From: Blastocystis sp. Blastoise
Lineage: Eukaryota; Sar; Bigyra; Opalinata; Blastocystidae
NCBI GenBank assembly: GCA_039096225.1
Contig: JBBPEB010000002.1
Location: forward strand, 806,001 to 870,000
Direction of reading: 5' to 3'
DNA: 64,000 nucleotides
Shown one piece after another: positions 12,151 to 33,323 of this stretch. Position 1 is the stretch's first letter. The number at the start of each line of letters is the position of its first letter. A model generated the notes under the pieces. That model was not told where the DNA came from. It made no database searches and was given only the letters and a program-made list of their open reading frames with translations. The translations under genes were made by a program, and so were the position numbers.

Positions 12151-15100
12151 ATGCCCTTAAACTATCAAAAGGTTTCTATACTATTTATCAATTTCATAAT
12201 TATCACTGTTTGCGGTATATATTTATAACTTTTATTTATATTTTTATTACTTTAGGTATACGAACTGATAAATGCATAAGATTTGTTCCTGAAAGTAGCT
12301 GTGATGGTAAATTGATTATCAAAAACTATTCTAAAACTGTATTTATGTATCAACGTTTTTTATATTTATTATTAGAACTGTAGTGATATTATACCAAGTG
12401 ATATTTCTGGTCATTGTATTTGTGATGAATATTGGATACAAAACGAGTTACTCTGCAATCATAAGCCTACAACGTGTACTCAAGAATGTAAAAGTATTTA
12501 TATATTTATATTTAAAAATATATATATATTTTTGTGATTATACATGTTTTTTTTTATTCTATCAAACATTTCTGTAATTTTATTTATATATATATATAGA
12601 TTGTGGAGGATGGCGAGCTACTCTTCATTGTGATTCTCATTCAAAACGATTTCCAAAAAATGATTTAAATTGTGATGCTAACGTTCCTACAGAAAACTCA
12701 GGTATTCTGTTAATTTTTGTTTTAATTCTATTCTTATATTATTCTCATATTATTCTCATATTATTTTTATATTAAATTTTTAAGATTTATATATAAATAT
12801 ATTTTGATAAAAATATCATAATATAATTAAACATTCATATATTCTATTTTATTTATATTTGTCTATATATTATATAGGTTATTGTTTGTGTTCTGGGGGT
12901 AGACGAACGGCGTATAGTGATTGTGGACATCCTGTATTCACTTGTCGAAAGGTGTGTGCTCTTCTACCAGTCAAAGAATGTCCTTCTGAAACACCTGATG
13001 CTCATTCAAATAATATAAATAAGAAATGTAATACAGAAATACAAATTGAGAATTATGTTGACGATTCTATAGATATATTTATTGTTGACTTATTGGGATA
13101 TGAGCAATTTCTGTATACAATAGTATCACGTGAAACTTATAATGTATATATATATATATATATGTATTCTGTTATTTATGAATGAGTCATAGTATTTATT
13201 CTTTAATTATTCTCAAATTAATAATGATATTTTTTAAATTTATTCTTATTCTAGTTAAAAGGTTATTGTTCAGTGTCTATATTTCGGTATCGTTATCATA
13301 CAACGCAAATTCTCTTAAAAGAATATGTTTTAGCAAGTGATTTTATTCATGATCGTTTTATACTTTATCCTTGTTATTGTATGTTTCAATAAATATAGTT
13401 ATTATATATTATTTATATATATTTATATATAGCTAGAGACTTCGCTCCAATTCCTCCTTATGAATTTAAGTACGTGTTTACTGGAGGGAAGTTTGAATTT
13501 TATTGGGGAGATATTCCCGCTATTTCTCGACCTTTAAAAATAGGAAGAGATAATGTCTTTACATTAAATCTTGATTTTGTGAATATATATAAAGAACATT
13601 CACATTATTTAAGTATAAAATTATTGTTTTATTTTTTGTTATTATTTAGTATTTGTTATATATTATTATTAATTGTATTTATTATGTATATAAATATTTA
13701 TTATTATGTATATTATTATTATATATAATGTATATATATTTTTCTTATAGAGGCTACTCATAAAGTCACTTGTCCTTTATGTCATGGTAAAGGTGGTTTA
13801 CAGGAATATATACATATATGTCCGTATTGTCATGGATCTGGAATCTATCAAGTATTTTTATTGATTCTATTTATTCATTTATCTCTCTATATATATATAT
13901 ATGTAGTTTCATAATTTAAAAAATTTTATGAAATAAAATATAAAAATTGTTATAATTATATTTTTATATAGAATTATCATCTATATCCAAATAATTCAAT
14001 ACAATCACTTTCTTCTGTATGTTCACATTGTCATGGATATGGTAATATATATGATCAATATCATATATGTCCAAAATGTAAAGTATATATATATGAAGTC
14101 TTTCTAAAAGAAAGTTTATTATAAAATATTCCTTATAATTATATCATTTTTCTAAATAAAGGGAAATCGAATTATTGATGAACGAATAATAAAGAATCAT
14201 TTCTTTCCTGAAGGTACTCCAAATGGATATATAAATAAAAACTATTTTATATTCTTTCTATTCTTTATAATTTATACTTTTTCCAATAATGATATATAAT
14301 GTTTATTATCTATATATATATATAGATATATAATTGACCTACCTAATGGTGGAAATAGTATACCATTCTATACGAATTCTAAAGGAAGTTTTGTTGTTCA
14401 ATATGCTATTGATGAACCTATATCATTATATATATATTATTTATTGTTTTATAATATAATTTTTAATTCAATTTTTATATATCGTTTTTTTTTTATTCTT
14501 TTTAATATTATTATAGTCTGTACTTTCTTTAATAAACACTATTCATTTGATGAGAATAATCTCTATATAAATCACAATGTATGCTATTATTATAAAGTTT
14601 ATTCTAAAGATAATTTCTATATATATATATATAGATAACATTATATGAAGCTTTACATGGCTATATACATTCTATTCCTCATCCTCTACTATTTAATATA
14701 ACTCTATCTTATCCTTATCCTACTATGCAAGATATATCTATTAGAATACCGGGTATGTTATATATTATATAAATATAATGATAATAGTTTTATCATTGAA
14801 AGTAATAGTATTAAAATAAATAGTACTATTAGTTTTTTCTAAAAATTAATAATCTAAAAGAATTAATAATCTAAAAGAATTAATATATATATATATATAT
14901 ATATTCTAGGTCTTGGTATACCATTACAGAATACAGAAGGGTGTAAAGGATTTGAAGCATATAAAGAGATATATATGAATACAACAGTGAATTTAGATTC
15001 AAATACAATTAAATATATATATAAAGGACAAGAAAGACTTCCTGAAGAAGATCTTACATGTATATAATATATATATATATATATGTTACACCTTTTTTTA

Positions 15101-15394
15101 CGCATCTTCTCTCTATAAAATGAATTTAAAAAGAAATTATTTATATATATATATAGGTCATGAAGTGATTCCTGAGGGATTAACGGGTGTTTGTATTTGT
15201 GAGACTGGAAGAATAGTTCCTTTTCCTTCTAATTCTATTGGACAATTAAAAACTGATGAACTCTATTCGTGTAACCATCCAAGTATTTTTTTTTATTATA
15301 TATCTATTCATTTAATACTATATTTTATATAGAAATATGTGGTAATCTTTATCGAGGTGATTTTATTGTGAATATTCATATTATTCCATTTTAG
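12151..15394 (+). CDS. Secreted DnaJ-type protein without J domain, with Cys-rich repeats
   Basis: A multi-exon gene. The start at 12151 gives a signal peptide (MPLNYQKVSILFINF, then IIITVCG) joined by a 41-nt intron (12215-12255), so the product should enter the ER or be secreted. The N-terminal part holds Cys-rich repeats of the form G-x-C-x-C-x(n)-C-x-H-x(4-5)-C, such as GYCLCSGGRRTAYSDCGH. Next comes a DnaJ core: a first substrate-binding strand region, then a zinc-finger domain with four CxxCxG-type motifs (CPLCHGKG, CPYCHGSG, CSHCHGYG, CPKCKGN) around 13770-14170. The C-terminal domain follows with TLYEALHGY and GLGIPL. About 80 residues with a third Cys-rich repeat interrupt it before GDFIVNIHIIPF and TAG. 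No HPD-containing J domain was found. The zinc finger and C-terminal domain resemble ER Hsp40s of the ERdj3/Scj1 type. Two introns (14227-14325, 14420-14634) lack GT donors if the frame is kept. The function as a substrate-binding cochaperone is inferred. Confidence 0.75.
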
Positions 15395-16025
15395 AAATAC
15401 TTTTATTGGTTTTTGTAATACAATACAATTTCCATTTTATTTGAATTCAATTTTCTTCTTTTTTTGGTGATCATTTTTATTTATTAGATGTTTCTTAGTT
15501 TAAAGAAAATTGTATTTCGTAATTAAAGTATTTTTAACTCTTTAGACGAATCATTTAAATTTACAAATTAAAAACACTCAACAATTTATTGTACCCTGAA
15601 TCCATTTATATAAGAAAACAGAAAAAAATATCTCTGTCAACAATGCTTATATATTTTATTTTAAATTTTTTACGTATACTACATATTTATTTATTCCATA
15701 CAAACCTTTCCTTTTATATATACATTACAGTTAATTCAAAACAATTCAAAAAAATACTTTCTGCAAATTATTCTATGACTTATTTAGTGCTAGTATATTC
15801 GAATACTAAGAGATTGAGCGAACAAGTTGTGGGAGAAAAGCAATCATCCATTTTTACACTAACAACAAAGCCATCAGAGCCTAGAAATTGAATTAAAAAA
15901 AAATAAGCTGCACAAATATATCGTTTTGAATTCTCATGGGAAATTTCAAATTTTTAAAGAAAAAAGAAAAGTATTCCATACATTTGAAGACTATTGTTTT
16001 TTCTTCTTATTAGTCAAAACACATT
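15395..16025. other. Intergenic gap
   Basis: About 630 bp between the DnaJ-like gene and the RRM gene. A 100-codon open frame at 15589-15891 has no recognisable motif and no intron support. I treat it as non-coding. Confidence 0.4.
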
Positions 16026-20493
<4,468 letters not shown>

Positions 20494-21109
20494 TTATATG
20501 AATTAACTATATATATATATATTCATTTTTATTAATTCTTTTTATCATAATCATTACTATTGAGTTCTTCTTTTTTTTATATGGATAATAATATCTTTTC
20601 TTTTTACTTTTCTCATTTATTTTATATGTTTAATTATGAAATCCTTTTTCTCTTCTTTGTTTTGTTGTAATTACAGTAATACTTGTGTATATATTATTAT
20701 TATTCATTTCTTTTCAAATCGTTAAAATATGTTTTTTTTTTTATTATCAAAAATACTTCTTGTTTCATATTATTATAGATTTGCTATAAAAAAGTATTAT
20801 TACCCTTTCTATAGAAATAATAGATCATTCTATAAAAAGAAACATTTTTCGTTTCATAATTATTTTTAACAAAATATATAATCAACATAAATATAGATAT
20901 CTGAGTAAAAAAAAACATTTTTCCATTCTCTAAATATATTTATGAATATTTAAAAAAAATCATTTAATTATTTAAATATATAAAAATATATATATAAAAA
21001 TTCAACAATGAGCTAATACATAACATTTTTACCATTTTAAAGAATAAGATACATATAAAAAATATACATATATTTTAGTAAATAAATAAAATAATAATAT
21101 TTATAAAAG
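20494..21109. other. Convergent 3' region
   Basis: About 615 bp between the ends of the RRM gene (+) and the CstF77 gene (-). It is AT-rich and must hold both 3' UTRs. I see no gene. Confidence 0.4.
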
Positions 21110-24677
<3,568 letters not shown>

Positions 24678-25257
24678 TATCAAGTTGAAATCAATATAAA
24701 ACTATCAATGAAGATGAACAGAACACCAAATTGTTTTTCTAATTTTATTTTCTCTTTTTTAAGAAATTTAAATCAGACACCCTAGAAAGACTTTTTTTAT
24801 AAATTATCCCCTACATATAAATATACTTTTATTTGAAGACGGTGTTGGAACCAAAGTGTCAATTCATAAATATTTTGTGATATATACCGTAAATGTTATT
24901 ATAATCACGATATTTTTATAAAACAACAAATTATGAATCCATCCGAAGAAAACTTTTAATCATCATTGTTTATTGAACTTTAAATACAGATATCTTATCT
25001 ATTTGACTATTTAAAGTATATTAGAGCAATCTACATATAGATTAGGAACGTTACAAACATTGCTACTGCAATTATGACAGTGATTTGATTAGTTTTTTTA
25101 CCAATAATAATACAAAACTAATTAATTCGAATACGGATTAATGTACAAGTCAAATTAGATCATAAAATAAATAAAAAAAATGTAAAAAAGTGAAAAATTA
25201 TTTAAAAAAAACAGAATTATTTAATAAAAAGAAGATATAATAATAAAATAAGTATTT
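24678..25257. other. Intergenic gap
   Basis: About 580 bp between two minus-strand genes. It should hold the CstF77 promoter and the 3' UTR of the CIA30 gene. No other feature seen. Confidence 0.4.
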
Positions 25258-25576
25258 TTATTCAGGGTCAATTTCATATTTTTCTTGTTTCATTCTAATA
25301 ATATCTGCTGCTGATCTATTGGGTTTAGGAGCTTTTCCCTTGGTATTAAAATGATTAATACCTTTTATATATGCAATATCAAATGTGAAGTCTTTAGGCT
25401 CAGTTGTAGTAATGGATATATTAAACTATATATATATATATATATATATAGTATTATAGTATTATTATAAAAGACTTTTAAAAGATATATATATATATAT
25501 ATATTTATATATAATACTCCAGAAACTTTTCGATTTCTAAATTCTTTTGGAACACTTGCATATCTAGAATAAGAAG

Positions 25577-25611
<35 letters not shown>

Positions 25612-26592
25612 TAAGAAATATACCCATTTTGAGTTAATAAAAGATTTTTGAATGGTAACTAGATATAATAATAATAAGAGTATAATAATAATAAGTTTAA
25701 TAAATTATATAAATACTTGAATAGTTGCCCAGTTTTCGTGAGGTACATATATATATCCCTGGAATAAATCAGAAGGGAACATAGAATCAGGCTTAATATT
25801 AAATACAAAACTATATATATAGATTATTATTATTATAAATTAATAAATATTTAATAATATTAATAATCTATATATATACCCTGCTTTCGATGTTCTAACT
25901 TTCATTTCAAGACCTTGATAATAATTCCAATTTAATGAAGGCTTAAAGGGCTTTAGAAAACATAGTATATTCAATTATATATATATTTATAGAGAAAAAA
26001 AAGAAAAAAGAAAACAAAGAATAAAATTTCTAATTAATATAAATAATAAATTCTATATTAATAAAGAATACAGTATAATAAATATATTTAGAAAGAGAAA
26101 AAATCAATCACAGAATAAAATTTCTAATTAATAAAAATAATAAAGAATACAATATATATATATATACTATAGTACGAAGTGCACAAAAAGTTTGTTTATT
26201 AAGTACTGTTCCTGGAATATAATCAGATAATAATAAATGACCTTCAAAACGACCTAAAAAAAAATATATATATATTAATAAAAATAATGATTAGTATACC
26301 AAAACGTTCTCCATTCTCATCTTCAATGATTTTAAATGAACAAGTAGACTTACCTAAATCATAAAAGAAATATATAAATATAAAAATATAACTAAATAAA
26401 CATAATAATATAAAAATACTTACCACCGTACATTTTATCAGAGTAAACATTAAATGGTTTCATGTCTTCTACACTATCAAACTTGAAGAACACCTTGTCC
26501 TTCACTTCAATCTTCTTCCAGAATAACAATGATCTCGTTATTGGAATCAACGAATTCCTTGTGTTTTCCATCAATGCTTTGATACCATTCAT
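25258..26592 (-). CDS. NDUFAF1: Complex I intermediate-associated protein 30 (NDUFAF1)
   Basis: Start ATG at 26592; stop TAA at 25258-25260. About eight exons encode one CIA30 domain: KVFFKFDSVEDMKPFNVYSD, the Ser/Gly strand GKSTCSFKIIED, GRFEGHLLLSDYIPGT, LNWNYYQGLEMKVRTSKA, FVFNIKPDS, HENWATIQLPFKNL, then FNISITTTEPKDFTFDIAYI. These words follow the family pattern of a galactose-binding-like beta sandwich. The protein is a matrix assembly factor for respiratory complex I, so the organism should have complex I. The N terminus is basic with little acid (MNGIKALMENTRNSLIPITR), consistent with a mitochondrial presequence. Introns are 40-200 nt and (AT)n-rich. Confidence 0.88.
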
Positions 26593-27574
26593 CGTTACTG
26601 ATAATTGTCTTAAGATATATTTCTAATTAATAAATAAAGTTAGTTCACGTTCTATGTTGTCACGAAGTAACACAAGGTACAATTTCCTAATCAAGAACAA
26701 AGAAAAATACGCAGAATTCTCTGAAATGAAAACAATTTACACAAATCTACAGAGAACTTTTTTTCTTTAGAATTTCGCAGTCATTTTCTTATGTTTTGGA
26801 TTCCGTTTTTGTTGTGTTCATGTTGATTTCTGATGAATTATTATTGTTATTAATTCAGATATACTAAAAGAATATTCAAAATATTCAAATACAAATGATT
26901 ATTTCTTCATTTGTTAAAATATCGTATTATTTTTAATCGTATATATTGTTATTTTAATTTTAAGATATATATAATATCGATTAATCTACCATTCTTCAAT
27001 TACAAATCACATTATTATAATTCTTATTGAATGAGTAGAATTGAGATATTATTGATATAATGTACAATATGCTGGATTTCATTTCGTTTGAAATATATTA
27101 GCTTGTTGTCTGAATACGTCATAGATAGGTAGTAAACTATAAATGATAATTGAAGGAACATTTTTTGTAAAAAAAAGAATAGAATTACAAAGAATAATCA
27201 TTGGAATGAGAAATACAAAATATTATGCATTCACTATTATTATATTATAGAATGTTACATATGGATGTATTATTTTGTTTTATATTTAATGCATATACTT
27301 TTTCTATTCATTTTATATATATATATATTACATTTCAACAAAGATAAATGTATAAAGAAAGTTATGACGGCAAACAATCTGTGAATTAAAATAAATAGAA
27401 ATATATATATATATATATATTATTTCATTATTAGAAATGATTAAAAAATATAAACTAAAGCAAAACTCAGTATATATCAGAAAATAACAAAAACAATTAA
27501 AAAATAAAGAATAGAAAACATACATATAGAAAGACAAAAAAAAAACAACAAAATGAAATAAAATAATAATAATT
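26593..27574. other. Intergenic gap
   Basis: About 980 bp. The minus-strand frame at 27328-27597 is Phe/Ile/Tyr-rich and overlaps the end of RRP1; it follows base composition. A short (AT)n run lies at 27312-27329. No gene supported. Confidence 0.4.
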
Positions 27575-28205
27575 TTATTCATTATCTTGTTGATCAAAAT
27601 GATATTGATAGTTTTTCATCAAAGCATAGAGAACAGTACGTTTAGCTTTAGGAAGTTTTAAAGTAGCACTCATAGCATGTTCTTTAAATATATCACTATA
27701 TAATAAATATAGGTATGTAAGATATTATTATTATTAATATTATCTGAGATATTATTATTATTATAAAAAATAATATTATTATTAATATTATTATATTATA
27801 TATACAGGAGAGAATGAAGATCAACAAGAATTAAACTAGTTTCAGGAGAAGATGCAGTCTCTATATAATAATAATTATTATTATTATTATAACAATAATA
27901 TATATATATATACTAGTAGGAAGAGTTTCAAAGTCTGTTAATAATGATTTAAATATATTGGTAGCAATAGAACGAGTAACAACTGGAGATATTTTTGTAT
28001 CTTCCATTAATTCTATGAAGCACACAGCGAATTTAATGAAAATAGTATTAGATATTTTAGGGTTACTTGTTGCTAATTCATTCATAAATGAATAAGTAAT
28101 AAGAATAGCACAACCTGTTCCTTCTTTATAGAAGAATTCTTGGAATAAATCATCCATAAACTTCTTAATTTCTTCAGATTTATATTGATTCTATAAAAAG
28201 ATATA

Positions 28206-28238
<33 letters not shown>

Positions 28239-28724
28239 TGTTAAATAATATTATGTATATACAGTTTTCAGTTTCACAAGTCCTTCTCTTAAGATTCTTC
28301 TTACTAAATAACAATATTTATCCATACGAAGTTTATCAATTCCACCCCATTCTCTATATATAGTTACCCAAAAACAATGTACATATAAATCAGCCATTTC
28401 TTCATTACTAAACTTTGGAATCTATATACATAGTATAATAAGACAAAAACAAAAAGTCTAAAAAGAAACACTTAAAAAAAGAATATTGCTACATACAAAG
28501 TTAGCAAGAGTATCAGCAAGTTCTTCTTGAACAGCAGGCTTATCAGACATCCAAAAAGTATAGAATAATCCTTTCCATAATTTCATCATATTAATTTCTG
28601 TTGTTTTCTTAATAGAACAAACGTTCTTTTGAATCAATTTGACAGCTTCATCTCTTTTCTCTTTGTCTACATGAGTAAGCATCTTACCCATCTTGTAGAA
28701 AGCAGAATCCTCGTCCTTTTCCAT
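27575..28724 (-). CDS. RRP1: Ribosomal RNA processing protein 1 (Nop52 family)
   Basis: Start ATG at 28724; stop TAA at 27575-27577. Five or more exons give a helical protein: FYKMGKMLTHVDKEKRDEAV, then MMKLWKGLFYTFWMSDKPAV, IPKFSNEEMADLYVHCFW, REWGGIDKLRMDKYCYLVRR and a C-terminal SDIFKEHAMSATLKLP. The words LWKGLFYTFWMSDKP and REWGGIDKLRMDKYYLLVR are diagnostic of RRP1, a nucleolar protein needed for 27S pre-rRNA processing and large-subunit assembly. This copy has about 280 residues and ends soon after the conserved domain, lacking the long charged tail of animal Nop52. Confidence 0.9.
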
Positions 28725-29496
28725 TAGTATTTTCTATACCTTACAAAAATATCAAATAAAAGTGTTTTTATGGAAGAAAAGAAATCAACAGAAATTCTTC
28801 TGGAAAAGTCGTTTGTTCTCACTTTATTCACAAAAATAATCATGAATTCCTTTTTTCGTTTCTTTTTTTATGGATGGAAATTTACTTTTAAGGGTAGGCT
28901 TCCGTTTTGATTGATTTCTTATATATATTTAAAATTCTACTTATTTGAAGTAGATATGCATGTAGTACAGCTATAATTAATATGAATATGATCAATATAT
29001 TCGTAATGTTCAAATGATAATTCCTAAAAGTGTGGTTTTTTGGAAGATTTTATAAGAATTATAGGAAATAGGAAAACTAATAAATAGTAGAGGAGCATAC
29101 AAAATCAATTCAATCAAATCAACATGAAAATAATAATGTTTTTTGTCAAATTACATGTACTTCACATGTTATAACATAAAAACAAATTTGATAGAGTCAG
29201 TATTTATCCATGTATCCTAACAATATAAATATAAATAATATTTGACTCTTATTTGGTGAGAAATAAAAGAAAAAATATAAAAAAATGATTCTTTTGAAAA
29301 AAAATTTGGAATTTTTAGCAAAAAAAATATTATTTTTTCTTTAATACTTATTCAAATAAACTAAATAGATCACATAAAGATTGAGTATACAAATTGAAAC
29401 AAACGTAATATATACATAAATCTCTACATAAATAACACCAATAATTATTCTTTAAAAAAATATCAATCCATAAATAGATAAAAAAATAAGAAACAT
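28725..29496. other. Intergenic gap
   Basis: About 770 bp between RRP1 and RPB5, both minus strand. AT-rich, no gene or RNA recognised. Confidence 0.4.
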
Positions 29497-30461
29497 TTAA
29501 ATATCTACAATTCTATACGTAACATATTTTCCTGCAGTTTCGGATCGTCTAGTGATTCTGACGACATCTCCTTTCTGTAAACCAAAATAACGAGCAATTG
29601 GATCCTTTTTCATTAATCGAGGTAACTATAGATATTGTAGTATATCAAGTATTTATAATAATAGTTATATACATATATATTAATTAATAAATAATAAAAA
29701 AAAAAAATATATATATATATATATATACTTGTGAGTCACTTAAACCATATTGTTTTAATAATGTAGCTTTCTCCTCAGGAGTTAATACAGTATGTTCAGG
29801 AACCTATTCATATAGCATAGAAAATACATTATAGTATATATAGAAAAAAAATTATTATTATATAAAATAGATAAATAATAAAGAATTAACGAATAAATAT
29901 AACATAAATAAATATTGATATATATATATATATATACTAATTCATGTTCTGTAATATCAATAATTAATTCACTTTCATAAAAGTATTCAATAATAATATT
30001 ATTTGTTCTCACTTCTAAAGCTTGTTTAGCTTGACTAGAAATAGCAGAAGCAAATATAAATATAATTCTAGATAAACCTAATTGAGGACCACAAGCTTTC
30101 TCTTGAATTCCCTTAATTTCACCAGTTGAAATCTATACAAATGATCAAATATATTTATATATATATTATAAAAAATATAAATAAATTAATTCAATACAGT
30201 ATTCTTTTCCGTATTTGAAGAAGCTATGAACTTCACAAGTAATTTATTTGATTCTGGATTCTTCTTACTTCCAACATATATTGTCATCTTCTCACGATCT
30301 ACCATTCCACTATATGTATAATTAGCTATAAATTGATCAAGAGGAAGATTAATATCATCAGGATCAACAGCGTAACCACGTTTATTCAACATCTTATATA
30401 CAGTTTGACGAACATGGAAAATGTTATAATATTTATCACTTTCACTCTTTTGAGCATTCAT
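29497..30461 (-). CDS. RPB5: RNA polymerase subunit Rpb5 (RPABC1)
   Basis: The start is taken as ATG 30461 ([13 protein letters not shown]); the stop is TAA 29497-29499. Four or five exons encode about 215 residues, the usual size. The N-terminal jaw domain has [20 protein letters not shown]. The archaeal RpoH-like C-terminal domain is complete: [40 protein letters not shown] and [20 protein letters not shown]. It is a shared subunit of RNA polymerases I, II and III. All highly conserved residues at the end (SETAG, YR-V) are present. Introns are short and (AT)n-rich. Confidence 0.95.
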
Positions 30462-31093
30462 TTTCACAATAACCTATGCAAGAATTAAATTACACTATCT
30501 TATAATTACATACACTATTCTTATAGAGAAGAATATAGTTTTATTTTTCTTTTTATTCAAAACAAGAATTCATAGAATAACCATGAATACTTTGTTTATT
30601 TTGGGTATGAAACCATAAAAAACATGAAAACTTATTTCTTTTTTAAATCGTTCTTTATTCACTAGATTAGCAACGGTTTCTAGAAATATTATGCATATTG
30701 ATAGCAGAGTATTTCAATTTGATATTAATAAAGTTAATGGCGTAAATATAATTATAATGTTTTTATGATGATCATTTTTTTGAGAATATGTCTTTAACTG
30801 TGACTGTAAAACAATAGAAATAACTTATTCTTGTTGACTATGATATCCAATCAATGCTTAAAATAGTATATAATAAACAAATTCAGAATCGTCGTTTTTA
30901 TGTTAAGTATGTTTAAATTATTTATAAAAGAATGTCTAATCAATCTATTGAATTCATGCGTATAAGTATAGAGAGTATAATAATAATAGAACAATATATT
31001 TTTAGTTATCCAAATTCATTTGAAATAATCAAACAAAACACAAGTTTTTATAATTAAAATATATTCATAACATAGAAATATGATACTATGATA
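30462..31093. other. Intergenic gap
   Basis: About 630 bp of AT-rich sequence between RPB5 and the TenA-ThiD gene. Nothing recognised. Confidence 0.4.
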
Positions 31094-33280
31094 TTACTTC
31101 CATTGTCGAGTTTGCCAGCAATGATTGACAGGTCCTTGTCTTCCTTTACCAATATGTAAATAACGACTTTCTTTCAAACAATTACTGATATATCTATAAG
31201 GAATATAATGATTATTATTTTTGAAAATAAAAATATATTTTATAGATACTGTTTTGCTAGTTCAACACTCTTTTGAATTGAATTTCCAAGTGCAAAATAT
31301 GCAGAAATAGACGAAGCTAAAGTACATCCAGTTCCATGAGTATTACGAGTATATATATAAGGAGAAGAATAAGTATAATATTGATCTTCTGATGATATAT
31401 ATAAAACATCTATAGCTTCTAATAACTCATTATTCTAGAGAAATTATGATTATAATGAATAGAATTACATATAATATATATATATATATAATATGCATGT
31501 CCTCCTTTAATAAGTACACATTTGGAACCAAAAGAACTCAGTTCTTTCGCTGCCTTCTTCATCTCCTCTATATCATGGCTTATGGGATGACCTAATAAGA
31601 ACTCAGCCTATATATATATTATATATAAGATAAATAAAAATTATCTTTGATATAAAAATGAATACTATATTTCTATATATATACTTCGGGTTTATTAGGA
31701 GTAATGAGATAAGCTCGAGGAAGAAGATTCTTTTTAAGTGAATCCACTGCATCTTCCTTTAAAAGACTATCACCACTATATATATATATATATATATATC
31801 CATATGAAAATAGAAAGTAATCACATTATATATCTATTCAATAATAACATAATAATATATATACCTCGTAGCAATCATGACAGGATCTACTACTACTTTA
31901 GTAACATGATATTTATCGATCATATTACATACTACATCAATCACTTCTTTTGTTCCTAACATCCCTGTCTTCATCACATCTGTACCTATATCGCTGAGAA
32001 CACAATCGAATTCTTCTTCAATAAAGGACATTGGAGGAACATGAATATCTTTCACACCTTGAGTATTTTGAGCAGTTAAAGCAACAATTACATTTGTACT
32101 GAATACACCAATGGCCGTACAAGATTTAAGATCTGCTTGGATACCTGCACCACCGCCAGAATCACTTCCCGCCACAATACAAACGGAGGGAACAGAAGGA
32201 TAAGATTGTTTGGAATAATAATGACCTCCAATAAATGTAAATCCAATTTCATACCAATTCTCTACTACATAAATCGTCTTCTTAGCACTATATATTATTA
32301 TATATTATATATTATTATCATATATTTATTATAATAATACTATAAAACATACAATTCTTTAGGTGTTTTTCCTCCTACTAATCTATAGAGAGACATAACA
32401 GTATATCCAAGTTGTTTCATTATCTTCTGATCCTCTACAGAAGGACGTACCCAAAGAAGGAACTCACTTCCACTCTCAATTCCCGCGAATATATCAGGAA
32501 TACTTGGACCACTAATATATACACGATCCTTTAAGGATTTATCTATATATATAATATGAATAATATATATATATAATATATATATGTATATACCTTGTTC
32601 TTCTTGTCTTCCATCTTGAATATGAAGAGCATACTCCTTACCTATCGATAAGAAACGAGATATACCTTTATATTCCTCCTATATTATAAACATATAGAGA
32701 TATATATGAATAATAATAAATAATAATAAATAATATAAATAATATAATAATAAATAAAAAAATTAAAAATAAATAAATAATAAATAAAAAATACATACAG
32801 TAGTAAGAGTATAAGGATTAGGAATTGTTTGAATGGATTTTATGATTTCTTGGAATACACTCTCTTCAATAGGCTTGCCTTCTTCAACACCTTTACTCTT
32901 TAAAAGACTATATATATAACATTAATATACATATATAATAATAATATAAAAATACTCTTCAATTTTTTCTTTATAACTATTTATGGCTTCTTTCTATAAT
33001 TGAATATATAAATAATATTACATTGAATCATATATATATAATAACACGATTATAATAAAGAATATAATAAATATACATTAAGAGTATAATTAAAGAAAGC
33101 ATTCTTGTGGATGAATATATTTTGAAGAACTTGAGTCGTCCAAAGAGGAGATACCCCACTTTGCTGATTAAAGAACTCATATTCTAAACGCATAGCCTCA
33201 CTGTAGTAATGATATAAAGAATCTATATCATCCTATATTATAATGATAAATATCATATCATTGAGAGTAATCAATGATCA

Positions 33281-33323
<43 letters not shown>

